From contig NZ_VAHN01000007.1 of assembly GCF_005796205.1 (NCBI RefSeq), positions 124,001 through 188,000 on the forward strand: a DNA stretch of 64,000 bases, read 5' to 3'. The notes under the pieces were generated by a model. It searched no databases. It was not told the origin of the DNA and saw only the letters and a program-made list of their open reading frames with translations. Both the position numbers and the translations under genes were made by a program. Origin of the DNA: Pseudarthrobacter sp. NamE2 (GTDB taxonomy: Bacteria; Actinomycetota; Actinomycetes; Actinomycetales; Micrococcaceae). Shown one piece after another: positions 1-9,066 of this stretch. Each line of letters starts with the position of its first letter. The first letter of the stretch is position 1.

Positions 1-1
1 G

Positions 2-112
2 TCCGCCGTGGCGCTGATGGCGGCGGGCTGGGACGGCGGTCCGGAGCGGCACGCCCCGGGGTTCCCGGCGCACTGGACCGTTGCGTGGGAAGGCCTGGTC
101 CCGGCACCCTGA
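2..112 (+). CDS. C-terminal end of an unidentified protein (partial)
   Basis: An open frame enters from the left edge and ends at a TGA at 110-112. It gives about 36 residues rich in Gly, Pro and Trp, ending TVAWEGLVPAP. Codon use has strong GC at the third position, as in the neighbouring genes, so it is probably the end of a real gene. I do not recognise the family, and no function can be assigned from this fragment. It lies 47 bases upstream of the DUF4235 gene. Confidence 0.4.
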   Translation, partial: SAVALMAAGWDGGPERHAPGFPAHWTVAWEGLVPAP

Positions 113-159
113 CGCTAGGCTAGGGAAGGACCTGCATTCATCACGCTAGGAGGCGCGCA

Positions 160-423
160 ATGAACTTCTTCATCAAGCTGCTGGGCACGGGCATCAGCCT
201 GCTGGCCGGATTCGCGGGAACCAAGGCCGTGGACGTGATCTGGGAGAAGACCACCGGCAAAAAGCCGCCCAAGCACGACAAGGACGACGTCCCCACCACG
301 CTCCGGACCGCGCTGACGTTCGCGCTGGTGTCCGCCGCGGTGAGCGCCGTCATCCAGGTGCTAACCAACCGCGGCACGCAGCGGGCGATCACCCGGTTCG
401 CCAAGACCAAGGACATCGTCTAA
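160..423 (+). CDS. DUF4235 small membrane protein
   Basis: The 87-residue protein has an N-terminal hydrophobic segment (about residues 5-22), a charged middle rich in Lys and Asp (TTGKKPPKHDKDD), and a second hydrophobic segment (about 48-66). This is the usual layout and length of the actinobacterial DUF4235 family, whose function is unknown. The start is well supported by an AGGAGG box eight bases upstream of the ATG at 160. It converges with the Mrp operon, and the long inverted repeat at 430-492 separates the two transcription units. Confidence 0.85.
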   Translation: MNFFIKLLGTGISLLAGFAGTKAVDVIWEKTTGKKPPKHDKDDVPTTLRTALTFALVSAAVSAVIQVLTNRGTQRAITRFAKTKDIV

Positions 424-429
424 CCATCG

Positions 430-492
430 GAGTTTTTGTCCAGGTATGCAGGCTTGAGGGCTGTTTAGCCCTGCATATCTGGACAAAAACTC
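430..492. terminator. Long inverted repeat, likely bidirectional terminator
   Basis: Two arms of about 23 bases (430-452 and 470-492) are inverted copies with one mismatch and enclose an 18-base loop. The left arm carries a run of five T (432-436) and the right arm the matching A run, so a transcript in either direction would form a strong hairpin. It sits exactly between the convergent DUF4235 and mrpG stop codons. The arms are longer than a typical intrinsic terminator needs, so it may be a dispersed palindromic repeat used as a terminator. Confidence 0.7.
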
Positions 493-499
493 TTCGGGT

Positions 500-925
500 T
501 TAGTGCGGGGAGCCGTCGCCGAAGCCGTCCTTCCGGGCGGCCTTGGCGGCGGCTTTTTGCACCACCGCATCCAATTCGTCCGTGCTCAGCAGTTCGCGGT
601 GCAGGTGCTTGGTGCGGTAGCCGGCCCGGCCCACCATGTGCGCGGAAACAGGCGCGGTGAGGAGTTGGAAGATCCAGGCCACCAGCAGCACCGGCCACAC
701 CCACCAGGTCCGCATCTGCAGCCCGATGGAAGCCAGCAGCAGGAACAGTCCCAGCACCTGCGGCTTGGTGGCAGCGTGCATCCGGCTCAGCAGGTCCGGA
801 AAACGGAGCAGGCCGATCGCGGCGCCCAGCGACATGACGGCGCCAACCACCATAAAGACGGCGGAGACCAGGTTGATCCAGGCGTCCCCGGTTGCCAGGT
901 CAAGGTTCCAGCTGTCAGGGCTCAT
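500..925 (-). CDS. mrpG: Na+/H+ antiporter subunit MrpG
   Basis: The 141-residue protein has three predicted membrane segments and the MrpG/PhaG core: FMVVGAVMSLGAAIGLLRFP followed by a DLLSRMHAATKP loop. The C-terminal 30 residues are a hydrophilic, charged tail. MrpG is a small subunit of the multi-subunit Mrp cation/proton antiporter in the cytoplasmic membrane. It is the last gene of the operon and overlaps the end of mrpF by 11 bases, so translation is probably coupled. Confidence 0.93.
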   Translation of the reverse strand: MSPDSWNLDLATGDAWINLVSAVFMVVGAVMSLGAAIGLLRFPDLLSRMHAATKPQVLGLFLLLASIGLQMRTWWVWPVLLVAWIFQLLTAPVSAHMVGRAGYRTKHLHRELLSTDELDAVVQKAAAKAARKDGFGDGSPH

Positions 926-1193
926 TGGGCTGCTCCCTCCGGTCGGCCACGAACCGGGCCACCGTCACCGAGCCGATGAAGCCGATCACGGAGATGGCCA
1001 GCACCAGCATGAGGTTGTTGAGGTGGCGGTTCACGGCCATGTCGATGCAGAGCGCCCCGCCCAGGATCGCGAGCAGCACGTCGGACGCGAGCACCCGGTC
1101 CAGCAGGGACGGGCCGCGGGCGATGCGGATGATCGCACCGGCGGCGGCCAGCGAAAAGATGACGGCCGTGACGGCCAGGACGGCGTGCATCAT
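915..1193 (-). CDS. mrpF: Na+/H+ antiporter subunit MrpF
   Basis: The 92-residue protein has three membrane segments and the family signature IIRIARGPSLLDRVLASDVL in the first loop. Its length is normal for MrpF. It overlaps mrpE by four bases (ATGA at 1190-1193) and mrpG by 11 bases, within a tight operon read on the minus strand. It is a structural subunit of the Mrp complex, which exports Na+ (and other monovalent cations) against proton uptake and supports pH and salt tolerance. Confidence 0.93.
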   Translation of the reverse strand: MMHAVLAVTAVIFSLAAAGAIIRIARGPSLLDRVLASDVLLAILGGALCIDMAVNRHLNNLMLVLAISVIGFIGSVTVARFVADRREQPNEP

Positions 1194-1735
1194 CCGGCTG
1201 CCTCCATCCGGACGGCTTCGAGTTCTTCGCGGGTGCCCATGATCCGGATCAGTCCGGCCTCAATGGACCGTACCTCGTTGCGCAGGTTGTCCACATCCTC
1301 CGGGGAGCTGATGTTGATGGCGTGCAGGTAGAGGGTAGACGTTGACCGGTCCACCTCCACCACCAGGGACCCCGGGATCAGGGAGATCACGTGCCCGGTG
1401 GCGGTCACCAGCAGGTCCTGGTGGCTCCGCAACTGAACCGCGACGACGGCGTTGGTCACCCTGGGTCCCTTGGCGATGGCCAGGTACAGGATCTGGGCGC
1501 TGGCGGCCCCCACCTTGGCCAGGAACACCAGGGCGAACGGGATGGCGTAGAGGATGTTGAACCGGCCGCTCAGCTCCACGGGCGGCAGGTAGAACATGCG
1601 CGCGACGGCGATGGCCAGCAGGGCGCCGAACAACAGGTTTCCGGGGCTGAAGTCCTGCCACAGGGCGCCCCAGACGATCACCAGCCATACCAGGAGCGGC
1701 AGTTCCTGCCGCAGCGAAATCCTTTGGCGGCTCAT
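1190..1735 (-). CDS. mrpE: Na+/H+ antiporter subunit MrpE
   Basis: The 181-residue protein has an N-terminal pair of membrane segments (about residues 12-45), further hydrophobic helices to about residue 90, and a soluble C-terminal region containing VISLIPGSLVVEVD, typical of MrpE. The C-terminal domain faces the cytoplasm in known Mrp complexes. It overlaps mrpD and mrpF by four bases each, which implies translational coupling and fixed stoichiometry. Confidence 0.92.
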   Translation of the reverse strand: MSRQRISLRQELPLLVWLVIVWGALWQDFSPGNLLFGALLAIAVARMFYLPPVELSGRFNILYAIPFALVFLAKVGAASAQILYLAIAKGPRVTNAVVAVQLRSHQDLLVTATGHVISLIPGSLVVEVDRSTSTLYLHAINISSPEDVDNLRNEVRSIEAGLIRIMGTREELEAVRMEAAG

Positions 1736-3369
1736 TGTCCTCCCCCATTGCCGGTGACGGCAGCGGGCAGGACCGGCGGCACCACCGTGTCTTCACCCAT
1801 GACGGCGTGGATGTAGGGGGTCCTGTCCAGCATGTCGTCCGCTGCGCGGTCCGAGAGCCCGAACAGGGGGCCGGCAAAGACAGTCAGCGCAACACCCAGG
1901 ACCACCAGGCCCAGGGTGGAGCCGACCATAGTGCGCGGCATCAGGGTGGCGGCGCGGGTGCGCTGTGCGGTTAGCAGGCCGCCGCGGCCGGAGGCTTCGT
2001 CCTCTTCAGGGACCGCCAGCAGCACCGGGTCCGGGTGCTCGGCGTCGGAGGGCCGGCGCCAGAACGCGCGGTTCCACACCCTGGCCACCGCCAGGAGGGT
2101 CAGCAGGCTGGTGACCACTCCGCCGACCACCAGCGCATAGGCGAGCGGCGTGCCCAGCTCGATGCCTGCCTGCATCAGCCCCACCTTGCCGAGGAAGCCG
2201 GAGAAGGGCGGGATGCCGGCCAGGTTCATGCCGGGGATGAAGAACAGCAGCGCCAGCAGCGGCGACAGCTTGGCCAGGCCGCCCAGGCGGTCCACGGAGG
2301 AGCTGCCGCCGCGGCGTTCAACCAGGCCGGTGACCAGGAAGAGGCTGGTCTGGATGGTGATGTGGTGGGCCACGTAGAAGACGGCTGCGCTAAGGCCCGC
2401 AACGGAGGACATAGCCAGCCCGAACACCATGTAGCCGATGTGGCTGACCAGGGTGAAGGAGAGCAGGCGCTTGATGTCGCTTTGCGCCAGGGCGCCGAGG
2501 ATTCCCACCACCATGGTGAGCAGCGCCGCGATCATCAACGGTGTGTTCAGCGAGTCCCCGGGGAACAGCAGGGTCTCAGTGCGGACCATGGCGTATACGC
2601 CCACCTTGGTCAGCAGGCCGGCGAACACCGCGGTGACCGGTGCGGGGGCGGTGGGGTAGGAGTCGGGAAGCCAGAAGGACAGCGGGAAGACGGCCGCCTT
2701 GATACCGAACGCCACCAGCAGCATCACGTGCAGGAGGGTCCGCGTGCCCGTGTCGAGTTCGCCCAGCTTGAGGGCAAGGTCAGCCATGGTCACGGTTCCG
2801 GTGGCGCCGTACACCATGGCGATGGAGATCAGGAACAGCACCGAGGACACCACGGAGACCACCACGTAGGTGACGCCGGCGCGGATGCGCGGGCCCGTGC
2901 CGCCCAGGGTCATCAGCACGTAGCTTGCGGTCAGCAGGATCTCGAAGCCCACGTAGAGGTTGAAGAGGTCGCCGGAGAGGAACGCGTTGGACACCCCGGC
3001 CACCAGGATCAGGTAGGTGGGGTGGAAGATGGACACCGGGGCGTCGTGGTCGCCGTCGGCCATGCCCTGCCCGGTGGCGTACACCAGCACGGCCAGGCTC
3101 ACGGCGGAGGACACCACCAGCATGAGCGAGGAGAACTGGTCCACCACCATCACGATCCCCCATGGCGGCAGCCATCCGCCGATGGTCACCGCCACGGTTC
3201 CGCCGTCCCACACGTGCGCCAGCAGCAGGCATTCGAGCAGCAGGGTAAGGGAGAGCAGGCCGATGCTGACCGCCCGCTGGGCGCGGGAGTGCCGGATCAG
3301 CAGGAAGGTCAGGGCGGCACCCAGGATGGGAAGTACGACGGCGAGCGGGGCAAAGCTGGCGATGTTCAC
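1732..3369 (-). CDS. mrpD: Na+/H+ antiporter subunit MrpD
   Basis: This is a 545-residue proton-translocating membrane subunit homologous to the NuoM/N/L antiporter-like subunits of complex I. Conserved stretches include FEILLTASYVLMTLGG with the key TM5 Glu, and FGIKAAVFPLSFWLPDSYP with the essential Lys. I place the start at the GTG at 3369 (protein begins with MNIASFAPLAVV), because the open frame upstream is only the shadow of mrpC. The GTGA overlap with the mrpC stop supports this. About 14 membrane helices are expected. Confidence 0.93.
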   Translation of the reverse strand: MNIASFAPLAVVLPILGAALTFLLIRHSRAQRAVSIGLLSLTLLLECLLLAHVWDGGTVAVTIGGWLPPWGIVMVVDQFSSLMLVVSSAVSLAVLVYATGQGMADGDHDAPVSIFHPTYLILVAGVSNAFLSGDLFNLYVGFEILLTASYVLMTLGGTGPRIRAGVTYVVVSVVSSVLFLISIAMVYGATGTVTMADLALKLGELDTGTRTLLHVMLLVAFGIKAAVFPLSFWLPDSYPTAPAPVTAVFAGLLTKVGVYAMVRTETLLFPGDSLNTPLMIAALLTMVVGILGALAQSDIKRLLSFTLVSHIGYMVFGLAMSSVAGLSAAVFYVAHHITIQTSLFLVTGLVERRGGSSSVDRLGGLAKLSPLLALLFFIPGMNLAGIPPFSGFLGKVGLMQAGIELGTPLAYALVVGGVVTSLLTLLAVARVWNRAFWRRPSDAEHPDPVLLAVPEEDEASGRGGLLTAQRTRAATLMPRTMVGSTLGLVVLGVALTVFAGPLFGLSDRAADDMLDRTPYIHAVMGEDTVVPPVLPAAVTGNGGGQ

Positions 3370-3887
3370 TTTCCGCCTCCTTCCGGGCTTGGGGGTACGT
3401 TGTTCGAGCCGGGTTTCTCTTCCGCGGCGGCTTGCCCGGCAGGCAATTCGCGGCCTCCGGCCGTGACGGTTGCCAGCGGGAACTCGGACGTTTCGGCAGG
3501 GATCTCGGCGTCGTCCTCGGCGTCGAAGCTGGGGGTTTCGGCGACGCGGAGGTCTTCCACGTCGTCCTGGATCTCGTCGCGCCGCGCCAGCACCCAGGTG
3601 CGGTAGATAATGCCGAGCATAAAGGCCGTGACCGCGAAGGAGATGACGATGGACGTCAGGATCAGTGCCTGCGGCAGGGGGTCGTTGTAGTCCCCCGCCC
3701 CAATGTCCTTCGAGTACAGCGGCGCCAGGCCAGCGTAGCCGCCGGTGGCGAGGATCAGCAGGTTGGTGGCGTTGGCCAGCAGCATCAGGCCCAGCAGGAC
3801 CCGGGTGAGGCTCCGTTCCAGGATCAGGTAGATCCCGCAGGCGTAGAGGGCACCCATGACGATCAGCAGTGCCAGGTTGACGCTCAT
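3366..3887 (-). CDS. mrpC: Na+/H+ antiporter subunit MrpC
   Basis: The protein has 173 residues. The first 115 form the three-helix NuoK-like MrpC core (ILERSLTRVLLGLMLLANAT, then DPLPQALILTSIVISFAVTA). The remaining 60 residues are an acidic, hydrophilic extension that is common in actinobacterial MrpC and absent from shorter homologues. It overlaps mrpA and mrpD by four bases each. The product sits between the MrpA and MrpD proton channels in the assembled complex. Confidence 0.93.
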   Translation of the reverse strand: MSVNLALLIVMGALYACGIYLILERSLTRVLLGLMLLANATNLLILATGGYAGLAPLYSKDIGAGDYNDPLPQALILTSIVISFAVTAFMLGIIYRTWVLARRDEIQDDVEDLRVAETPSFDAEDDAEIPAETSEFPLATVTAGGRELPAGQAAAEEKPGSNNVPPSPEGGGK

Positions 3888-6800
3888 GCATTGCCCTTCA
3901 CGGTGGTTTCGGCGGTGAGGCCGTCCTGGTCATCGGCCGGGGCGGCCGCACGCTCCTCAAAGTGCTCGTCGATTTCGGCACCGAGGCTCCGCAGCACATC
4001 CAGCACCAGGCCGACCACCACGATGTACACGCCGATATCGAAGATGGTGGAGGTGACGAACTTGATGTCCCCGAACACCGGCAGCCAGAACTGGATGATG
4101 GCCGACTGGAACACCTGGCCGCCCAGCAGCAGCGGCACAACGCCGGAGGCGGCGGCCACGGCCAGGCCGATGCCCAGCAGGGCGCCGGCGCTGACGGGGG
4201 TGGCCTCGCGCAGTTCGAACCGCCCGCCGGCCAGGTACCGGATGGTCAGGGCAAGGCCGGCCGTCAGGCCGCCCGCAAACCCTCCGCCGGGCAGGTTGTG
4301 GCCGGCCAGCAGCAAGTACAGGGAGAAGATCACCAGGGAGTGGAAAACCAGCCGGGTGACCACTTCGAAGATAATGGACCGGCGTTCCGGCGCCAGCGTG
4401 CGGCCGGCAACCAGCCAGGCGTCACGGGCGGCTGCGGCGAAGCGCCGGCTGATGGCAAGTGCAGCACCGTCCCGGGAGCCGGGGTCCACCCCGTGGTGCC
4501 GGCCCACGGAGCCTTCGGCCACTAAGGCGGATGCCTGGATCCGATCTCCGCGGCCGCGGACAAAGATCAGGCTGGCCACGCCGGTGGCCGCGAGCGCCAG
4601 GACACTGATTTCGCCGAAGGTGTCCCAGGCGCGGATGTCCACGAGCGTCACGTTGACCACGTTCAATCCTCCGCCGCCCTCGTAGGCCAGCTGCGGGAAC
4701 TGCAGCGAGACCGGGGTGGCGATGCGCGCGCCCATCGCGAAGATGGCGGCAAACACCATGGTGGCGCCGAAGCCCAAACCGATGATGACGCGGACCACCC
4801 GGTACTTCCCGCCGGTCCGGTCGCGGAGTTCCGCCGGCAGGCTGCGCATGGCCAGGACGAAGGCCACCAGGATGATGGTTTCCACCAGCATCTGGGTGAG
4901 GGCGAGGTCCGGTGCCCCCTGCAGCGCGAACATCAAGGCGATGCCGTAGCCGGTGACAGACACCATCAGGACGGCCAGGAAGCGTTTGTTGGCCTTGACC
5001 GCGGCCAGCGCGCCGATGATGATGCCTGCTCCCACCACGAGCTGCAGCGGCGAGCCCGGGTCCACGAGGTAGATGCCCTCCGGCAACGGCTTGCCGTCCA
5101 CCAGGATGGTGGCCAGAGGCAGCACGAACGCCACGCTGAGGATGACGGCAAGGTAAAAGTACAGGGAGCCGCGCTGGGTGCGGCCGGTGATCCACACGGC
5201 GACGTCGTCCAGGGCGCCGATGGTCAGCTGGTAGGCGCGGTCGGCGTCCACCCAGTCAGGCACCTTTGACTGTGCCTTCGAGACGGCGTTGCGGCCGAAG
5301 TACATGCCAAGGCCAAGGGCGAAGGTGAGGGCGGTGAGGCCAAGCGCCGGACTGAAACCGTGCCACAGCGCAAGGTGCCCTGCCTGCTCGGCGGGGGAGC
5401 CGGCGTCGTGCCCGGTGGAAGCGAACAGCGCCGCATATGGCTGGATCCAGGCGTCCGCGGGGACGGGCCATAGCCCGTAAACAACGGTGAGGAGGCTCAG
5501 GATGGCGGGTGCGGCGAGGAAGGACGGCCGGATGGCCTTGAACGGCGTGCGCTCCACACCCGGCTTGACCGCAAACGCGCCCCACATAAAGCGCGCGCTG
5601 TAGGCAAACGTAAGGACGGAGCCCAGCACGATCCCGGCCAGGACCAGCATCCCCCACGGCCCTGCCGCAGGATCTTCCGCGTGGTGTACAAAGGCTTCGA
5701 GGACGGACTCCTTGGCTACGAACCCGCCCAGCAGCGGCACACCTGCCATGGACGCGGCGCCGATGCCGGCCACGATGCCCAGGGCGCGGGCCGAGCTGAA
5801 GACTCCGGACAGCTTCCGGACGTCCCGCGTGCCGGACTGGTGGTCGATGATGCCCACCACCAGGAACAGGGTGGCTTTGAACAGGCCGTGAGCCAGGAGC
5901 ATCGCAAGTCCGGCCAGGGCGGCGTCGGGCGTGCCAAGTCCCACCACCATGGTGAGGAAACCCAGCTGACTCACCGTTCCGTAGGCCAGGATGAGCTTGA
6001 TGTCGGTCTGCCGGAGCGCGCGGTAGCCGCCCACCAGCATGGTGGCCAGGCCCAGGCCGAGTACCACCGGCTGCCAGTATGCGGTCTCGGAGAACCCGGG
6101 AGCGAGGCGGGCCACCAGGTAGATGCCGGCCTTCACCATCGCAGCGGCGTGCAGGTAGGCGCTGACCGGGGTGGGTGCGGCCATGGCCCCGGGCAGCCAG
6201 AAGTGGAAGGGCACCAGGGCGGACTTGGTGATGGCGCCCACCAGGATAAGTACGACGGCGGCACCCACCATGGCGCCGGACGCTCCGCCCACCAGGCCGG
6301 AAGCCTGGTCAAGGATGGCTGAGATGCGGTAGGTGCCGGCAGCGTGGCCGAGCATGATCAGGCCGACCAGCATGGCCAGGCCGCCGGCCGTGGTGACCAT
6401 GAGCGCCTGCAGCGCCGACCGGCGGGCTGCCAGCCTGGTCCGGGCAAAGCCGATCAGGAGGTAGGACAGGATGGTGGTCAGTTCCCAGAAGATGAACAGC
6501 AGCAGCAGGTCATCGGCCACCACCAGGCCGAACATGGCACCGGCGAAGGCCAGCAACTGGGCACCGAATGCGCCGAGGTCCTGGTCTTTCCGTTTGAAAT
6601 ACCGCCCGCAATAGAAAAGCACCAGGGTTCCGACGCCCAGCACCAGCAGTGACATCACCCAGGACAGCGCATCCATGCGGAACGCGAACTCGAGGCGCAG
6701 GCCGGGGATCCAGGGAACCACCTCGGCCACGGCTCCGGTGCCGGAATACACGGGCGCGTGCTGGAACAGGAGCCATACGAAGGATGCCGCCGGGACAACC

Positions 6801-6892
6801 GCCAGGGGGTAGAACGCGTTGCGGCCCCAGGCCCTGAAGAAGAACGGCGCCAGGACAGCCACCGAAAAGTGCACGGCAAGGACTGTGATCAC
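3884..6892 (-). CDS. mrpA: Na+/H+ antiporter subunit MrpA fused to MrpB
   Basis: The 1002-residue protein has three parts: an NuoL-like proton channel (about 1-480, including FWELTTILSYLLIGF and TKSALVPFHFWLPGAM), an MrpA C-terminal/DUF4040 region (about 570-750), and an MnhB domain at the C terminus (about 850-985, LLLAGHNLPGGGFAGGL). This explains why the operon has no separate mrpB. I place the start at the GTG at 6892 (protein begins with MITVLAVHF), with GGAGAG seven bases upstream. The longer frame upstream has no hydrophobic or family-like sequence. It is the first gene of the operon and is divergent from the MFS gene at 7087. Confidence 0.92.
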   Translation of the reverse strand: MITVLAVHFSVAVLAPFFFRAWGRNAFYPLAVVPAASFVWLLFQHAPVYSGTGAVAEVVPWIPGLRLEFAFRMDALSWVMSLLVLGVGTLVLFYCGRYFKRKDQDLGAFGAQLLAFAGAMFGLVVADDLLLLFIFWELTTILSYLLIGFARTRLAARRSALQALMVTTAGGLAMLVGLIMLGHAAGTYRISAILDQASGLVGGASGAMVGAAVVLILVGAITKSALVPFHFWLPGAMAAPTPVSAYLHAAAMVKAGIYLVARLAPGFSETAYWQPVVLGLGLATMLVGGYRALRQTDIKLILAYGTVSQLGFLTMVVGLGTPDAALAGLAMLLAHGLFKATLFLVVGIIDHQSGTRDVRKLSGVFSSARALGIVAGIGAASMAGVPLLGGFVAKESVLEAFVHHAEDPAAGPWGMLVLAGIVLGSVLTFAYSARFMWGAFAVKPGVERTPFKAIRPSFLAAPAILSLLTVVYGLWPVPADAWIQPYAALFASTGHDAGSPAEQAGHLALWHGFSPALGLTALTFALGLGMYFGRNAVSKAQSKVPDWVDADRAYQLTIGALDDVAVWITGRTQRGSLYFYLAVILSVAFVLPLATILVDGKPLPEGIYLVDPGSPLQLVVGAGIIIGALAAVKANKRFLAVLMVSVTGYGIALMFALQGAPDLALTQMLVETIILVAFVLAMRSLPAELRDRTGGKYRVVRVIIGLGFGATMVFAAIFAMGARIATPVSLQFPQLAYEGGGGLNVVNVTLVDIRAWDTFGEISVLALAATGVASLIFVRGRGDRIQASALVAEGSVGRHHGVDPGSRDGAALAISRRFAAAARDAWLVAGRTLAPERRSIIFEVVTRLVFHSLVIFSLYLLLAGHNLPGGGFAGGLTAGLALTIRYLAGGRFELREATPVSAGALLGIGLAVAAASGVVPLLLGGQVFQSAIIQFWLPVFGDIKFVTSTIFDIGVYIVVVGLVLDVLRSLGAEIDEHFEERAAAPADDQDGLTAETTVKGNA

Positions 6893-7086
6893 TGGGCTCT
6901 CCGCAACGTCAGGAATTCGATTGTCAAAAGTTAAAGCAGGCGGCAAAAAAGTTAGGTCCGGGAGGGGACAGTTTACCAAGTCCGTGTAATCACCCTGTCC
7001 GTGATGCCCGGTCCACCTGCCGTTTTCCACGCCGTGGCAGGGCCAGGATTCCCGGGCTGTTCGCCAGCGGCGGATACGATGCAAAT

Positions 7087-8490
7087 ATGAACAGCGCCAG
7101 CGCCGCGGGGGCCATGCAGCCGGCCTCGGAACTTGAATCCGGACACCATGCGTCCAGCCGCGGAAGGATCTTGGCCTGGGCATCCTGGGACTGGGGGTCA
7201 GCCGCCTTCAACGCCGTGATGACTACCTTTGTCTTCACCGTCTACCTGACGTCCAACACCTTCGGCGGGGAAGACCAGGCGTCGGCGGTGCTGGGCGGCG
7301 CCCTGGCGGCAGCTGGCGTCGCCATCGCCCTGCTTGCCCCGGTAACCGGCCAGCGCTCGGACGCCGGCGGCCGGCGCAAGCTGTGGCTGGGAGTCAACAC
7401 GGCCGCCGTCGCCGTCCTCACGGCACTCTGCTTCTTCGTCTTCCCGCGTCCCGAATTCCTGCTCCTCGGCGTCACGCTGATCGCCTTGGGCAATGTCTTT
7501 TTCGAGTTCGCCGGCGTCAACTACAACGCCATGCTTGCCCAGGTTTCAACGCCGCGGAACATCGGCAAGGTCAGCGGGTTCGGCTGGGGGGCAGGGTACC
7601 TGGGTGGCATTGTCGCTCTGCTGATCGTCCTGCAGCTGTTTGTCCAGCCCGCCTTTGACTGGTTTGGCGCCTCCACGGAGGACAGCCTGAACATCCGCCT
7701 GGTCGCCGTCTTCTCGGCCCTGTGGTTCTTCATCTTCGCCCTGCCCGTGCTGTTCGCCGTCCCGGAACTGCCCACGACGGACCAGTCCGCGAGGCTGCGG
7801 TTCGCGGCCAGTTACCGGCTGCTGGTCCGCCGCATCAAGGCCATCTACGCCACGAGCCCGCACACCATCTACTTCCTGCTGGCCAGTGCAGTGTTCCGCG
7901 ACGGGCTCGCGGCGGTCTTCACATTCGGCGGGGTCATCGCCGCGGGCACCTTCGGCTTCGAACTGTCCCAGGTCATCTTCTTCGCCATCTTCGGGAACGT
8001 GGTGGCCGCCGTGGGGGCGGTCATCGGCGGATTCCTGGACGACCGGGTGGGCCCTAAAGCGGTGATCATCGGCTCCCTGGTGGGGCTCCTGGTGGCCGGC
8101 ACGGTGATCCTGGTCCTGGGCAACGGCGATTACGTCTTCTTCGGCATGGACTGGGCGGGCAGCACCACGTTCTGGGTGTTCGGCCTCTTCCTCTGCCTGT
8201 TCGTGGGTCCTGCCCAGTCGTCCTCGCGCGCCTACCTCGCACGCCTGGCCCCGCACGGCGAATCGGGGGAACTCTTCGGCCTGTACGCCACCACCGGCCG
8301 GGCGGTCAGCTTCCTGGCGCCTGCCCTGTTCACCCTCTGCATCACGGTAGCCACACCTCTGGTGGCACCGGGTGAAGGGCAGCGCTGGGGCATCCTGGGC
8401 ATCATGGTGGTCCTGCTGGCGGGGCTCCTGGTGCTGCTGCCGGTAAAGTCGCCCGGCAAGGCGCCCATCGCGGTGGTTCCGGCCTCGTGA
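7087..8490 (+). CDS. UMF1 / Atg22-like MFS transporter
   Basis: The 467-residue membrane protein has about 12 helices. The N-terminal motif LAWASWDWGSAAFNAVMTTF is characteristic of the UMF1 (Atg22-like) MFS branch, as is the GPAQSSSRAYLARLAP loop between helices 9 and 10. Yeast Atg22 is a vacuolar amino-acid effluxer, but the bacterial substrates are not established, so none is named here. It is divergent from mrpA, with a 194-base intergenic region that must hold both promoters. Confidence 0.85.
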   Translation: MNSASAAGAMQPASELESGHHASSRGRILAWASWDWGSAAFNAVMTTFVFTVYLTSNTFGGEDQASAVLGGALAAAGVAIALLAPVTGQRSDAGGRRKLWLGVNTAAVAVLTALCFFVFPRPEFLLLGVTLIALGNVFFEFAGVNYNAMLAQVSTPRNIGKVSGFGWGAGYLGGIVALLIVLQLFVQPAFDWFGASTEDSLNIRLVAVFSALWFFIFALPVLFAVPELPTTDQSARLRFAASYRLLVRRIKAIYATSPHTIYFLLASAVFRDGLAAVFTFGGVIAAGTFGFELSQVIFFAIFGNVVAAVGAVIGGFLDDRVGPKAVIIGSLVGLLVAGTVILVLGNGDYVFFGMDWAGSTTFWVFGLFLCLFVGPAQSSSRAYLARLAPHGESGELFGLYATTGRAVSFLAPALFTLCITVATPLVAPGEGQRWGILGIMVVLLAGLLVLLPVKSPGKAPIAVVPAS

Positions 8491-8578
8491 TCCCCCGGTT
8501 CAGTCGCCGCTTCTTCGGCTCAGCGCCAGGGAACCTGCCGCGGCCCCAAGTGCATGCCGGGAAGACTAGGCTTAAACC

Positions 8579-9061
8579 ATGAACGTGGATGAGACCGACC
8601 TTCCGGGCCTTGGCCTGCGGAAGGATTTCATGACAGCGTCAGGCCGCCGCATCGGCGTGGTGGAGCGGCGCGAAGGCCAGACCGAACTTATCGTTTCAAC
8701 CTGGGATGATCCCGATACCTGCCAGGCGTCCATCCCACTGACCAGCGATGAAGCTGCCACCCTGGGAAACCTGCTGGGCGGGCAGCACCTGGCCATGAAG
8801 CTGACCGAAGAGCACAAGGACGTCCCCGGAATCGTCACCCGGCAGTTCTCCATCGCTCCGGACTCCCCCTTCCAGAACCAGCCCATGGGCAAGGCCTGTA
8901 TCCGCACCCGCTGTGGCGTCTCAATCGTCGCCATCATGCGTGAAGGCGAGGTTCTTCCCTCGCCGGGACCCGACGTCGTGCTTCACACCGGTGACCTTCT
9001 GATCGCTGTCGGAACCCAGGAAGGCCTCGACACAGCGGCCGACATCCTGCGCCACGGATAA
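8579..9061 (+). CDS. TrkA-C regulatory subunit of a cation/proton antiporter (KhtT-like)
   Basis: The protein has 160 residues. Residues about 1-70 form an N-terminal domain, and about 75-158 form a TrkA-C (RCK_C) ligand-binding domain with SIVAIMREGEVLPSPGPD and LHTGDLLIAVGT. It lies five bases upstream of a CPA2-type antiporter gene. KhtT in Bacillus is a cytoplasmic regulator that gates the KhtU K+/H+ antiporter, and the same two-gene arrangement is seen here. The regulatory ligand is not determined by the sequence. Confidence 0.87.
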   Translation: MNVDETDLPGLGLRKDFMTASGRRIGVVERREGQTELIVSTWDDPDTCQASIPLTSDEAATLGNLLGGQHLAMKLTEEHKDVPGIVTRQFSIAPDSPFQNQPMGKACIRTRCGVSIVAIMREGEVLPSPGPDVVLHTGDLLIAVGTQEGLDTAADILRHG

Positions 9062-9066
9062 CCCCT

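Noticed and set aside
2035..3606. A 523-codon plus-strand frame opposite mrpD
   Set aside because: Its composition is antisense shadow (very rich in His, Gln and Gly), it has no ribosome-binding site and no domain.
1732..3891. A 719-codon open frame covering mrpD and mrpC
   Set aside because: The first 174 codons are Arg/Pro-rich and antisense-like in composition; they are the out-of-frame shadow of mrpC. MrpD starts at the GTG at 3369.
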